Shown here: positions 18,586-26,306 of the stretch, one piece after another
Layout of the letters: each line of letters begins with the position of its first letter
Position numbering within the stretch: the stretch's first letter is position 1
NCBI GenBank assembly: GCA_965262875.1
Contig: OZ253569.1
Coordinates: 2,914,001 to 2,978,000 of the forward strand
DNA: 64,000 nucleotides
Source of the DNA: JBALVT01 sp965262875
GTDB taxonomy: Bacteria > Pseudomonadota > Gammaproteobacteria > Pseudomonadales > Halieaceae
Direction: 5' to 3'
Translations under genes and position numbers: made by a program
The notes under the pieces: model-generated
What the model saw: the letters and a program-made list of their open reading frames with translations, nothing else
Databases searched by the model: none
Told to the model about the DNA's origin: nothing

Positions 18586-18602
18586 GAGACAATAATGTCT
18601 CA
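18585..18602. promoter_or_regulatory. Putative TetR operator palindrome
   Basis: A perfect inverted repeat TGAGAC-(6 nt)-GTCTCA, placed immediately upstream of, and touching, the TetR start codon. TetR regulators usually bind such palindromes near their own promoter. Binding here would block transcription or translation start of the tetR-desaturase operon. Assignment is by position and symmetry only. Confidence 0.55.
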
Positions 18603-18841
18603 AAAGATACACCGATGTCAATTTTAATTTTAAACAGAGTAGCCAGCGCTATTCGCTACGGATAGGATTACGCTCTTTTGATGAGGAGACACCCGCTAGG
18701 TCATAGCATGTTGCTTGAGGCGCCAGCCCGCTCGCAAGTCATGAATCTGGATCACAAAGATGGACGCTTTCAGCTCAATCAGTTCTGTTTACCGCGCTAC
18801 TTGGCGGGCCTGTCTACGCTTATGTATTTGCCAGCAGTATC

Positions 18842-20092
18842 GTGTTATCCACACTCGGCTTGATCCTGGTGCCATTTAGAGAGGAGATACTTGATACCCT
18901 GGTTGGATTATTTCTCCCAGGCAATTGGCTGGCTTCCTTTCATATGGCCAACAATGCCTTGTTCGAACAGCTGGGCGGCGTACTACTTTTTCAGACAGTG
19001 GCCATTGTTTGCTTCTCGAGTGTCTCGCTGTTCTTCTTTCCCTTCAGGGATCGTATTTCCATCCTGGCAGAAAAGCAGTTCACGGGTCGGACTGTCGGTG
19101 GCCAGAGCCTTAGGCGAGAACTGTGGCTGGAAGCGGATCTTGTTCTCATTGCTTTCAATGTTTATAGCGCATCGTATTTGCTGGCTTATTTTATGGGTCA
19201 GCCATTGTTTGGGTATATTGACGAGTTGGCATTTGCGCTGCTGATGTTGTTCTTTATTTTGGACTTGCTGTCGCCAACTTACTTCCGCCGCGACCTCAAT
19301 TGCCTTTTTGTACTTCGTGCATTGTTCGATAAGCCGAGACAGTTGCTACTTTTTGGAATTGTTTTCTGTTCGCCTATTTTTGCGTTGGAACTTTTTTTGG
19401 GCGATCTGGTTTTTAATCAAACTAATGACTTTGTTCTGGCTTTGGCATTGACGGCCATTATTGTTCTCAATTGCATCGTCTGTGTATTTGCCCTGCCCAT
19501 GGGAACCTGGTTGGCTTTGAAAAGCGTCGAACATCAGCAGATTGTTGCGGATGGAGATCATCAGGAAATGGGTCGGCATAAGACTTTTTATGGCGCTCAG
19601 ATAGTGTTCGCGCTTGGATTGTTGTTCTTTTACGGTTCGGTGATTGGGGTTTTGTCCAATAAGGTGCCGTTGAAATCCGCTCAATACGATATGCAGTGGA
19701 CGACCGTGGACTACGAGGGGGGTGAGGAGGGGAGCCCTGCTCGTTTGCGGTTCGATATGCAGATATTCAATCGTCATGAGTCCTTGGGGCTGAAGGTGGA
19801 GAATGCGAACTTGCTGCTGAATCTGGATGGACGCTATCTCGGCGAAGCCAGTTTGAATATTCCCTATGTTGCGCCTAACACCGCGGTCACCGTTCCTGTG
19901 GATCTGAGTTTAAAGCTGAACTTTTCTGAGCTGGCGGGCATCGCATCCGAAGAGTTTTTCAGTTTTTTCAAAGGCGAAGAAGCCGCGTGGAGCGATGACA
20001 TCCGAGCGCGTTTGATGGTGCAGCTCCCGTTGGGTTTGCAATTACCTATATACATACCTGAGGGTTACCGGCACGAATTTGAGGAAGAGTAG
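18842..20092 (+). CDS. Multi-pass membrane protein with LEA-like C-terminal domain
   Basis: Unrecognised protein, 416 residues from the GTG at 18842. It has about six hydrophobic segments (for example LLFFYGSVIGVL near the end of the membrane part) followed by a soluble beta-rich domain (residues about 290-400) whose FDMQIFNRHESLGLKVENA and NIPYVAPNTAVTVPVDL segments resemble LEA/water-stress domains. The stated start falls inside a membrane helix. The frame is open further upstream to about 18719 and encodes the rest of that helix (LLGGPVYAYVFASS), but has no usual start. The true start is probably upstream in another frame (ATG at 18709), which would imply a frameshift. Confidence 0.6.
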   Translation: MLSTLGLILVPFREEILDTLVGLFLPGNWLASFHMANNALFEQLGGVLLFQTVAIVCFSSVSLFFFPFRDRISILAEKQFTGRTVGGQSLRRELWLEADLVLIAFNVYSASYLLAYFMGQPLFGYIDELAFALLMLFFILDLLSPTYFRRDLNCLFVLRALFDKPRQLLLFGIVFCSPIFALELFLGDLVFNQTNDFVLALALTAIIVLNCIVCVFALPMGTWLALKSVEHQQIVADGDHQEMGRHKTFYGAQIVFALGLLFFYGSVIGVLSNKVPLKSAQYDMQWTTVDYEGGEEGSPARLRFDMQIFNRHESLGLKVENANLLLNLDGRYLGEASLNIPYVAPNTAVTVPVDLSLKLNFSELAGIASEEFFSFFKGEEAAWSDDIRARLMVQLPLGLQLPIYIPEGYRHEFEEE

Positions 20093-20120
20093 CTGGTGTC
20101 AGTTACTCCCGGGTGAGTTG

Positions 20121-21398
20121 TCAGGCCTTTCTCTTGAGCAATAAATAGGAAGCGGAAGATTCCTCATCGGTCACGGCAAATTCGTATTCGTCGCGCAGGC
20201 GCCAATAGGCGGGCTCATTGACGACAATGGAATTACTCACTGCTGTGTCGCGCATAGAGTTTGCCAGCTCTACCGTCTCTCCCCAGATATCGAAGCAGGG
20301 CCGCGCATCGCCAATTACCCCGCTAACAACCTGACCGGTGGAAATTCCCGCTCGAAAGCTGAATGGGTGGTTTACCGTTTGGCTAAATTTACGGACGAGC
20401 GCTAAAGCTTCAAGGGCGAACATTGCGATCGCTGCGTGATCGGTTTCATCATCGGCACCAATGCCTGTTGCAACGACATAGTTAGTACCCAGTGTATTTA
20501 CTTTTTCGATGTTGTATTTCTTTATCAGCTCATCGAACTGGGTGAAGATCCCGCTTAGCATCTCTACCAGCTGCACAGCGGACACCCGGTGATACAAGGT
20601 TTCAAAGCCGGAGATTGTTGCGAAGAGTACCGTCGCTTCGCTGTGCCAATCTGCGACATAGGCGGGAAGCAGGCTATTCACAAGCTCGTCTGTTCTGGAT
20701 TTTTGTCGCTCAAGATCGTGAAAATTGCTCGCCGCGAAGTTGTTGTAAAAATTAACCAACAAAAACAGAGTGGTACCCAAAAGGGCAACGTTCATGTAGT
20801 AGGCTACGCTGAAAAAGGATTCACTAATCAATAGCGTTGGTTCAAATCGATCCTGCAGCGTGATAGCGACGAAAAAAGCAGCGATCATAAAAAGTATAGC
20901 GTAAGCTTTGCCACTTTTGTGTTGTTTGCTAAAAAGCAGCACAGGAAAAATTAGTAGCCTAGGGAAAAAGTATTCAACCCCTCGAAACTTACCAACGACC
21001 ACCATGACGACGATCCAATAAAGCGTCAATGTCGTAATGAATAGCCACTTGGCAGCTTCTGACCGATCGGCCCCCTGCAGAACGAGCACTATTAAAAAGC
21101 CTAGAAAAGCGATACCGTTGATTATTGTCAGTAGCACCATACCCGCGACAAACAATCCTGCGAACACCCAACACAGCGTGATCAGAATGAGACACAAGGT
21201 TGCGGTGTTGATCGTGCGTACGGACACCAGTTCTTCTAGTTCCGAGTAGCTTGTCAGGCCTAAATCAAGCAATGTACGTAGAGGACCAGCCCGGGTTTGC
21301 TGTGTCGCTGCGTCAGGCTGATGTGCAGGCTCAGCAGGCGGTTTATTTCTGCCAGCGAGAAACATCAACTGCACCACGCCCCAAATCGCGGCCAACAT
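20121..21398 (-). CDS. Membrane protein with degenerate class III nucleotide cyclase domain
   Basis: A 425-residue protein with about six membrane helices followed by a cyclase homology domain (residues about 245-415). The domain is recognisable by VLFATISGFETLY, RAGISTGQVVSGVIG and DIWGETVELANSM. Both metal-binding Asp positions appear replaced by Thr (FADI to FATI, and GD to GT in NTLGTNYVV), and the usual Asn and Arg of the last motif are Glu and Ser/Met. It is therefore probably not a working cyclase. The ATG at 21398 sits only five bases from the end of an ISL3 element with no ribosome site, so the native N-terminus may be lost. Confidence 0.78.
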   Translation of the reverse strand: MLAAIWGVVQLMFLAGRNKPPAEPAHQPDAATQQTRAGPLRTLLDLGLTSYSELEELVSVRTINTATLCLILITLCWVFAGLFVAGMVLLTIINGIAFLGFLIVLVLQGADRSEAAKWLFITTLTLYWIVVMVVVGKFRGVEYFFPRLLIFPVLLFSKQHKSGKAYAILFMIAAFFVAITLQDRFEPTLLISESFFSVAYYMNVALLGTTLFLLVNFYNNFAASNFHDLERQKSRTDELVNSLLPAYVADWHSEATVLFATISGFETLYHRVSAVQLVEMLSGIFTQFDELIKKYNIEKVNTLGTNYVVATGIGADDETDHAAIAMFALEALALVRKFSQTVNHPFSFRAGISTGQVVSGVIGDARPCFDIWGETVELANSMRDTAVSNSIVVNEPAYWRLRDEYEFAVTDEESSASYLLLKRKA

Positions 21399-21403
21399 TG
21401 TTG

Positions 21404-22723
21404 GGTTCTACTGGGAATCCTGTGGGTAGAGGTTGAGTTTTCCACAGTGGAACAGAATTGAAACTCGATAGTTTTCGAAGTTTCTAAATCCTCGGGCAGC
21501 CGATTTTATTGTCTGAATCTTTGAATTAAATCCTTCTGCGGTCGCATTGGTGATGCGATGTTTCAAGTAAGTCATTATGTTGTCGAGATGTTTCTTTAGC
21601 ATCTTGGCGACTGATATGACCGGCTTTAGACGTGAATGTGTCGCCCACCAGTACCCTTTCTTAAAGAACGCCCGGGCTGGTTTATCGTAGCTGTAAGTCC
21701 ACAGGTCAAGCAGCGTCTCTTTGATTGCCCAGGCTCGGGCAACCTTCAACCCCTTTGATTGAAGGCCATAAAAAGTGGCTTCATCTTTTTCACTCCAGTT
21801 GTCGGGATTGCGTAACCAGGTATAGCGAGACCCGACCAGGTCATTGATACCGGCGGCTCTTAATGTTTTATTTTCTTTGCGCCTGACTTGGTCAACCATT
21901 TTTGTAAGATAACTGACGATATGAAACTTGTCGTGAACAATGGCGGCGTTCGGTAAAGTCGCCTCAACTGCCGTCATAAATGGAACCCACATATCCACGG
22001 CAACAGCAGCTACTTCATTACGCTGCTGTTCTGGAAGCGTGGACAGCAATGCGGTTGCCGATTCCGCCGTTCTATCTGCCACGACCTCAAGCACTCTGGA
22101 CGCATTCAAATCGTACAGCAGGCTGGCATAGGATTGCCCCTTGCGAAAATTTTTTTCATCGATGCCAAGGTGTTTCACTTCCTCAACAGAGCGTCTGTCC
22201 ATCCCTCTTTTCACTGCTCGGGATTGAATATGATGCACCTCATCCCACGACAGACCAAGTAGTTTTGCGGCCTGTGTCTTGTTGCTGGCAGCCGACAGCA
22301 CATCAATAGCGAAACGCTCAAATAAATGCGTAAAGCGTGCCTGCGTATCTGCCCACGGTACTTTCAGGCTTTTGATTCCATGCGCTTTACAATGAATACG
22401 CGGAACCTGAGCAACTAACTGCGTCTTGAACTGCATCGTATCAAGGTGTCGCCATGTGCGTTGCTCACGATGGTCGTAAACCGAACAAAGGGCATGGCAG
22501 ACACTACACGCGCCTTTCGTTCCCTTTGGCCAATCTATCTGGAGGGTAATTGATTTGTCGGTCAGATCCGGGGTAATAGCCGTGATTTTCCATGGGTCGC
22601 TAAGCCCCAAAAGTTGAGTAAACAACGCGGTATCTTTCATTTGAATATCTCCATAAAAAAAGACTCTTGTACCACATTCTTGACCATTGTTTGGCTTTTA
22701 CCCATAGGAAACTCGGAAGAACC
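21404..22723 (-). mobile_element. ISL3-family element type I, copy 2 (no target duplication)
   Basis: A 1320-bp element nearly identical and in the same orientation to the copy at 8860-10179, with the same terminal repeats. The flanking octamers (cattgttg left, cctataag right) differ, so the copy is not a simple insertion at this site. Recombination between copies or an adjacent deletion is likely. Both neighbours look truncated: the cyclase gene on the left and the 3-hydroxyanthranilate operon on the right. Confidence 0.92.
21408..22640 (-). CDS. ISL3-family transposase (type I, copy 2)
   Basis: A 410-residue transposase, identical in architecture to the one at 8864-10096, with Asn in place of Ser in HLGIDEKNF. 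The frame is complete, including the CSVCHALC zinc motif and NATAEGFNS region. It should be able to supply transposase for both copies. Confidence 0.93.
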   Translation of the reverse strand: MKDTALFTQLLGLSDPWKITAITPDLTDKSITLQIDWPKGTKGACSVCHALCSVYDHREQRTWRHLDTMQFKTQLVAQVPRIHCKAHGIKSLKVPWADTQARFTHLFERFAIDVLSAASNKTQAAKLLGLSWDEVHHIQSRAVKRGMDRRSVEEVKHLGIDEKNFRKGQSYASLLYDLNASRVLEVVADRTAESATALLSTLPEQQRNEVAAVAVDMWVPFMTAVEATLPNAAIVHDKFHIVSYLTKMVDQVRRKENKTLRAAGINDLVGSRYTWLRNPDNWSEKDEATFYGLQSKGLKVARAWAIKETLLDLWTYSYDKPARAFFKKGYWWATHSRLKPVISVAKMLKKHLDNIMTYLKHRITNATAEGFNSKIQTIKSAARGFRNFENYRVSILFHCGKLNLYPQDSQ

Positions 22724-22789
22724 CCTATAAGCCGCCTTCGAAGTAACAGCTTAAGAAACTAAGAATTAAGAGATTGAGCAGGAGAAATC

Positions 22790-23332
22790 ATGTCAAAACT
22801 GAACGCATTTAATTTTCAACAATGGATTGACGATCATGCCGACAGATTAAAGCCACCGGTTGGTAATCAGCAGATTTGGGAGGATACCGATATGATGGTT
22901 ACCGTTGTCGGTGGCCCGAATAAACGTACCGACTACCATGATGATCCGGTAGAAGAATTTTTTTATCAAATGAAAGGCGATATGGTACTCAAAATTTTTG
23001 ACCAAGGAGAGTTTTACGATGTACCTATTCGAGAAGGCGATATTTTCTTTTTGCCACCCCATGTACGTCATTCTCCGCAGCGGCCAATGGAGGGCAGCAT
23101 AGGGTTGGTGGTAGAGCCAAAACGTCCCGATGGCCAAAAAGATGCGTTTGAATGGTATTGTTTTGAGTGTGGCGGATTGGTGCATCGGGCAGAGGTGCTG
23201 CTGCAATCGATTGTTAGAGATCTACCACCATTGTATCAGTCGTTTTACCAAGATGAGGCAGCGAGAACTTGCCCGCATTGCGAAGCGTTACACCCCGGAA
23301 AGGAGTCTCCTGACGGTTGGGTCACACTATGA
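22790..23332 (+). CDS. 3-hydroxyanthranilate 3,4-dioxygenase
   Basis: A 180-residue cupin that opens the ring of 3-hydroxyanthranilate to 2-amino-3-carboxymuconate semialdehyde, in tryptophan/kynurenine or nitrobenzoate breakdown. The Fe(II) ligands are visible as His and Glu in YHDDPVEEFFYQ and His in PPHVRHSPQRP. Two CxxC pairs (CFEC and CPHC) form the rubredoxin-like second metal site of the bacterial enzyme. AGGAG lies six bases before the ATG. Its stop overlaps the next start (ATGA). The gene starts 66 bases from the ISL3 end, so the upstream operon genes and possibly the promoter have been lost. Confidence 0.92.
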   Translation: MSKLNAFNFQQWIDDHADRLKPPVGNQQIWEDTDMMVTVVGGPNKRTDYHDDPVEEFFYQMKGDMVLKIFDQGEFYDVPIREGDIFFLPPHVRHSPQRPMEGSIGLVVEPKRPDGQKDAFEWYCFECGGLVHRAEVLLQSIVRDLPPLYQSFYQDEAARTCPHCEALHPGKESPDGWVTL

Positions 23333-24336
23333 GTAAACCTTTAGTGATTGACATTCACAGCCATTTTTATCCCCAGCATATTCCCGATTTTGCAGCTGAA
23401 CATGGTGGCGAGTGGCCCGGCATTCGGCATACTGAACCGGGCAAGGCTATGATGACACAAGGAGGCAAGGACTTTCGCCCTATTTACGAAGCCTGTTGGA
23501 ATCCTGTGGTGCGTATCGAGGAAATGGATCGTAACGCAATTGATGTGCAAATACTGTGTGCGACACCATTACTCTTTGCTTATAGCAAGCCTGCTGCACA
23601 AGCAGCCAGTGTGGCACGTTTCTACAACGATCAAGCGATAGCTATTTGTGCACACAACCCCACTCGATTGAAAGCATTGGCACAAGTCCCTTTGCAGGAC
23701 ATCGACCTTGCTTGTAAAGAGCTGGAACATGCGTCTAACAGCGGCCATGTTGGTGTGCAGATAGGGAGCCATGTTGAGGATAAAAATTTGGATGACAAGG
23801 GCTTGGTCACATTCCTGCATCATGCCGCCGATTTAGGCGTGGCAGTGTTAGTACACCCCTGGGATATGATGTCGCCGGAGCGGATGCCAAAATACATGTT
23901 GCCATGGCTGGTAGCAATGTCTGCTGAAACACAACTATCCATTTTATCGCTGATTTTATCCGGTGCTTTTGAGCGTTTACCAGTATCATTAAAAATTTGC
24001 TTTGCACATGGCGGTGGCAGCTTTGCATTTTTGTTAGGTCGTGTTGATAATGCCTGGAAGCATCGAGATATCGTAAGAAAGGATTGTCCTAACTTGCCTT
24101 CGTTGTATACTAATCGCTTTTACGTCGACTCGGCTGTGTTTGATGATGAAGCGTTATCTTTGTTGGTGAAAAAAATGGGAGATAAGCGTGTCATGCTAGG
24201 CTCTGACTATCCATTTCCATTAGGCGAACAAAAAATTGGGCAATTGATTCGACAATCGAAATTATTAGAGAACGAGAAAAAAACAAACATGCTGGGTAAG
24301 AATGCCGTTGATTTTTTTGGTCTTGACGTCGATTAG
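23329..24336 (+). CDS. 2-amino-3-carboxymuconate-6-semialdehyde decarboxylase (ACMSD family)
   Basis: A 335-residue zinc amidohydrolase-fold decarboxylase that acts directly on the product of the dioxygenase encoded just upstream. Zn ligands are seen as HxH in DIHSHFY, His in LVHPWD, the catalytic FAHGGG and the Asp of GSDYPFP. The ATG at 23329 overlaps the dioxygenase stop, so the pair is translationally coupled. A longer form from a TTG at 23317 is unlikely. The next pathway enzymes (semialdehyde dehydrogenase, deaminase) are not in the window. Confidence 0.92.
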   Translation: MSKPLVIDIHSHFYPQHIPDFAAEHGGEWPGIRHTEPGKAMMTQGGKDFRPIYEACWNPVVRIEEMDRNAIDVQILCATPLLFAYSKPAAQAASVARFYNDQAIAICAHNPTRLKALAQVPLQDIDLACKELEHASNSGHVGVQIGSHVEDKNLDDKGLVTFLHHAADLGVAVLVHPWDMMSPERMPKYMLPWLVAMSAETQLSILSLILSGAFERLPVSLKICFAHGGGSFAFLLGRVDNAWKHRDIVRKDCPNLPSLYTNRFYVDSAVFDDEALSLLVKKMGDKRVMLGSDYPFPLGEQKIGQLIRQSKLLENEKKTNMLGKNAVDFFGLDVD

Positions 24337-24700
24337 CCATTGTATATGCTGGCTACAAACTTCCAGCACCTACCCTGCATTTGTTATGCACTGTCTTGCA
24401 AAAACCGCAATGAGCGGCCTTTTCGCGCTCTTTTAAATCAATGAGCTGAATAGGCCGGCAAAGCTTTTAACCTATTGGTCACTATCTTTCGAATAAATAT
24501 TGTTGTATGCGCTACTGTCCAATGTCCGTTGCTGGCGAGCTAACTCATTCATGCCTAGCTTTTCGAATGACGGAAGTTAGGCGATTTTACTCATTCACAC
24601 CCTACACGTCGAGTGACTGAAATTGGACGTATAGAGGACAGTCAGGCTGGATCATATTCTATTTCTTAAAGATGTCGAATTAAGTCTGAACCACTACAGT
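24337..24700. other. Intergenic region between the decarboxylase and the integrase
   Basis: 364 bases without a supported gene. It holds a weak terminator-like hairpin near 24405 and two loosely complementary ACTGTCC / GGACAGT elements about 120 bases apart (24517 and 24634) that could mark a vanished small element. No attachment-site copy of the tRNA end was found here. Confidence 0.4.
24405..24424 (+). terminator. Weak terminator candidate after the ACMSD gene
   Basis: CCGC-aatga-GCGG followed by CCTTTT. The stem is only four base pairs, so this is a low-confidence assignment resting mainly on its place 68 bases after the stop. Confidence 0.35.
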
Positions 24701-25939
24701 TTAAACAACACTAAATTTTTTCAACCCCGCCAAACTCACATTACCATTCGCCGCCGCCTCAATATGCGCCGACCACCAGTGCATCATTTTTTTTCGCTTT
24801 TCGAGATAGTCCGAACGATTATAAGCGGCGCGAATCGAATTTTTATCGACATGGGCGAGGGCGGCTTCTATAACATCGGGTTCAAAACTTTGCTCATTTA
24901 ACGTGGTGCTGGCTAATGCCCTAAGCCCGTGCGAAACCAGCCTGCCATGAAAACCCATACGTGCTAAAGCGCGATTAGCCGATTGTGAATTGGCTGAACA
25001 AGTGGGTTTACGGTCAGAGGGAAAGACAAATTCTCGATGGCCGGAAATGGGTTTTAAAATCGTTAAAATCGCTAAGGCTTGTTCAGTTAAAGGGATGGTA
25101 TGCGGTCGTTTGGTTTTCATGCGTTCGACGGGGATTGTCCATAATGCTTTTTCTAGGTCGATTTCATCCCAGCGTGTGCCAGCGGCTTCGCCGGGTCTGA
25201 CCATCGTATGCAATTGCCACTCGACCAAACAGCGCGTCACGATTTTGATATTGGCGATGTTTAAGCGAGACATGAGTTCGGGTAATTCAGATGGTTTTAA
25301 GGTGGGCTGATTCACGACTTTCGGTGAATTAAAGGCTTTGCTAATACCAGCTAGCGGGTTGCTGTGAATCACGCCGGTATTAACGGCGTAGATCATAATT
25401 TCGTTGACCCAACGGCAGAGCTTTGTCACGGTTTCTAATTTGCCATCTTCGGCAGCTGGTGAGATCACTTGAATGGCTTCGACGGCGGTGACTTTATGAA
25501 TGGGGCAGTGGCCTAATTTCGGGAAGATGTATTGATCTAAACGATCGCCAATTTTTCGATAGTAGTTTTCGGAGATGTCAGCTTGTTTTCGTTTGAGCCA
25601 TTTGCTTGCGATATGTTGAAAGGTATTGGCGTAGGCTGCTTTGTTTTTTTCATCCACTGCGTGCCGATGCTCTTGCGGGTCGATACCTTCGGCAAGGACA
25701 TGGCGAAGTTCTTGCGCTTTCGCTCTGGCTTCCGAGAGTTTCAGGTCGGGGTAATTGCCAAGGCTGATGTTGGCTCTTTTTTTAGTGATGGGGCGGGTGT
25801 AATTGAAAATCCACAGTTTCGAGCCAACCGGTTTAATACGCAGGTAAAGCCCTCTACCGTCAGAGAGGCTGTATTCCTTATCTTTCGGTTTGGCTAAACG
25901 TAGCTGGGTATCGCTGAGTTGTTTTCTGCTGTTTGCCAT
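24701..25939 (-). CDS. P4-type tyrosine integrase (DUF4102 N-terminus)
   Basis: A 412-residue site-specific recombinase. The N-terminal arm-binding region (LRLAKPKDKEYSLSDGRGLYL) is that of P4-like integrases of genomic islands. Catalytic residues are visible: Arg in MVRPGEAAGTRW, HxxR in HGLRALAST, and the Tyr near AAYNRSDYL. The start at 25939 has AAGGAGTG just upstream. The gene points away from the 3' end of tRNA-Leu, 180 bases distant, as is usual when the tRNA is the attachment site. The element it mobilised would extend leftward. Confidence 0.92.
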   Translation of the reverse strand: MANSRKQLSDTQLRLAKPKDKEYSLSDGRGLYLRIKPVGSKLWIFNYTRPITKKRANISLGNYPDLKLSEARAKAQELRHVLAEGIDPQEHRHAVDEKNKAAYANTFQHIASKWLKRKQADISENYYRKIGDRLDQYIFPKLGHCPIHKVTAVEAIQVISPAAEDGKLETVTKLCRWVNEIMIYAVNTGVIHSNPLAGISKAFNSPKVVNQPTLKPSELPELMSRLNIANIKIVTRCLVEWQLHTMVRPGEAAGTRWDEIDLEKALWTIPVERMKTKRPHTIPLTEQALAILTILKPISGHREFVFPSDRKPTCSANSQSANRALARMGFHGRLVSHGLRALASTTLNEQSFEPDVIEAALAHVDKNSIRAAYNRSDYLEKRKKMMHWWSAHIEAAANGNVSLAGLKKFSVV

Positions 25940-25971
25940 GAGTAACACTCCTTGAATTTGTAACACTGCTA

Positions 25972-25985
25972 GGACTTGAACCGGC
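25972..25985. repeat. 14-bp copy of the tRNA-Leu T-arm upstream of the integrase
   Basis: The 14 bases ggacttgaaccggc are identical to tRNA-Leu positions 26134-26147 (T arm, complement strand) and lie between the integrase start and the tRNA. A fragment of a T arm beside an integrase suggests an old attachment-site remnant or a binding site. The length is short enough that chance cannot be excluded. Confidence 0.45.
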
Positions 25986-26119
25986 CAGTGTTACGAATAG
26001 TGTTACATTTTAATCTGGATTTTGCAAAATCGTGTTGGATGCTAAAAAATAAGAATTTTAGAAAAAGTCTGTTTTTATAGGGTTATTTGGACGTTTTCGG
26101 ATGTTATAGGATGGTGTAA

Positions 26120-26206
26120 TGGTGCCGGAGGCCGGACTTGAACCGGCACGCTATCGCTAGCACCGGATTTTGAATCCGGCGTGTCTACCAATTTCACCAC
26201 TCCGGC
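26120..26206 (-). tRNA. tRNA-Leu (anticodon CAA)
   Basis: An 87-base class II tRNA on the minus strand. The acceptor GCCGGAG pairs with CTCCGGC, followed by A and an encoded CCA. The anticodon stem CCGGA/TCCGG encloses TTCAAAA with anticodon CAA. It has a long variable arm (TGCTAGCGATAGCG) and the T arm GCCGG-TTCAAGT-CCGGC. Its 3' end faces the integrase, making it the probable integration target. Confidence 0.95.
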
Positions 26207-26265
26207 ACAGGAGGGAATCATCAAGGCTTCCGTTTGCATAGACCGCCCGATTTGGAGAGCGCGGG

Positions 26266-26293
26266 ATTATAACAATCCGCAGTGAAAGTTCAA
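26266..26293 (-). promoter_or_regulatory. Sigma70 promoter of tRNA-Leu
   Basis: On the minus strand TTGAAC, a 16-bp spacer and a perfect TATAAT, followed by a GC-rich CCCGCGC discriminator typical of stringently controlled stable-RNA genes. The -10 box is about 60 bases upstream of the tRNA. The IS1380 end lies 14 bases beyond the -35 box. Confidence 0.8.
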
Positions 26294-26306
26294 TGTTTTC
26301 CTTAAC

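Noticed and set aside
18678..18863. 61-residue ORF before the LEA-tailed membrane protein
   Set aside because: Its later half has no protein-like character while the overlapping frame encodes a membrane helix; treated as a possible frameshifted N-terminus instead.
24517..24645. Possible small inverted-repeat element (ACTGTCC ... GGACAGT)
   Set aside because: Only seven bases match, no direct repeats flank it and no second copy was seen.
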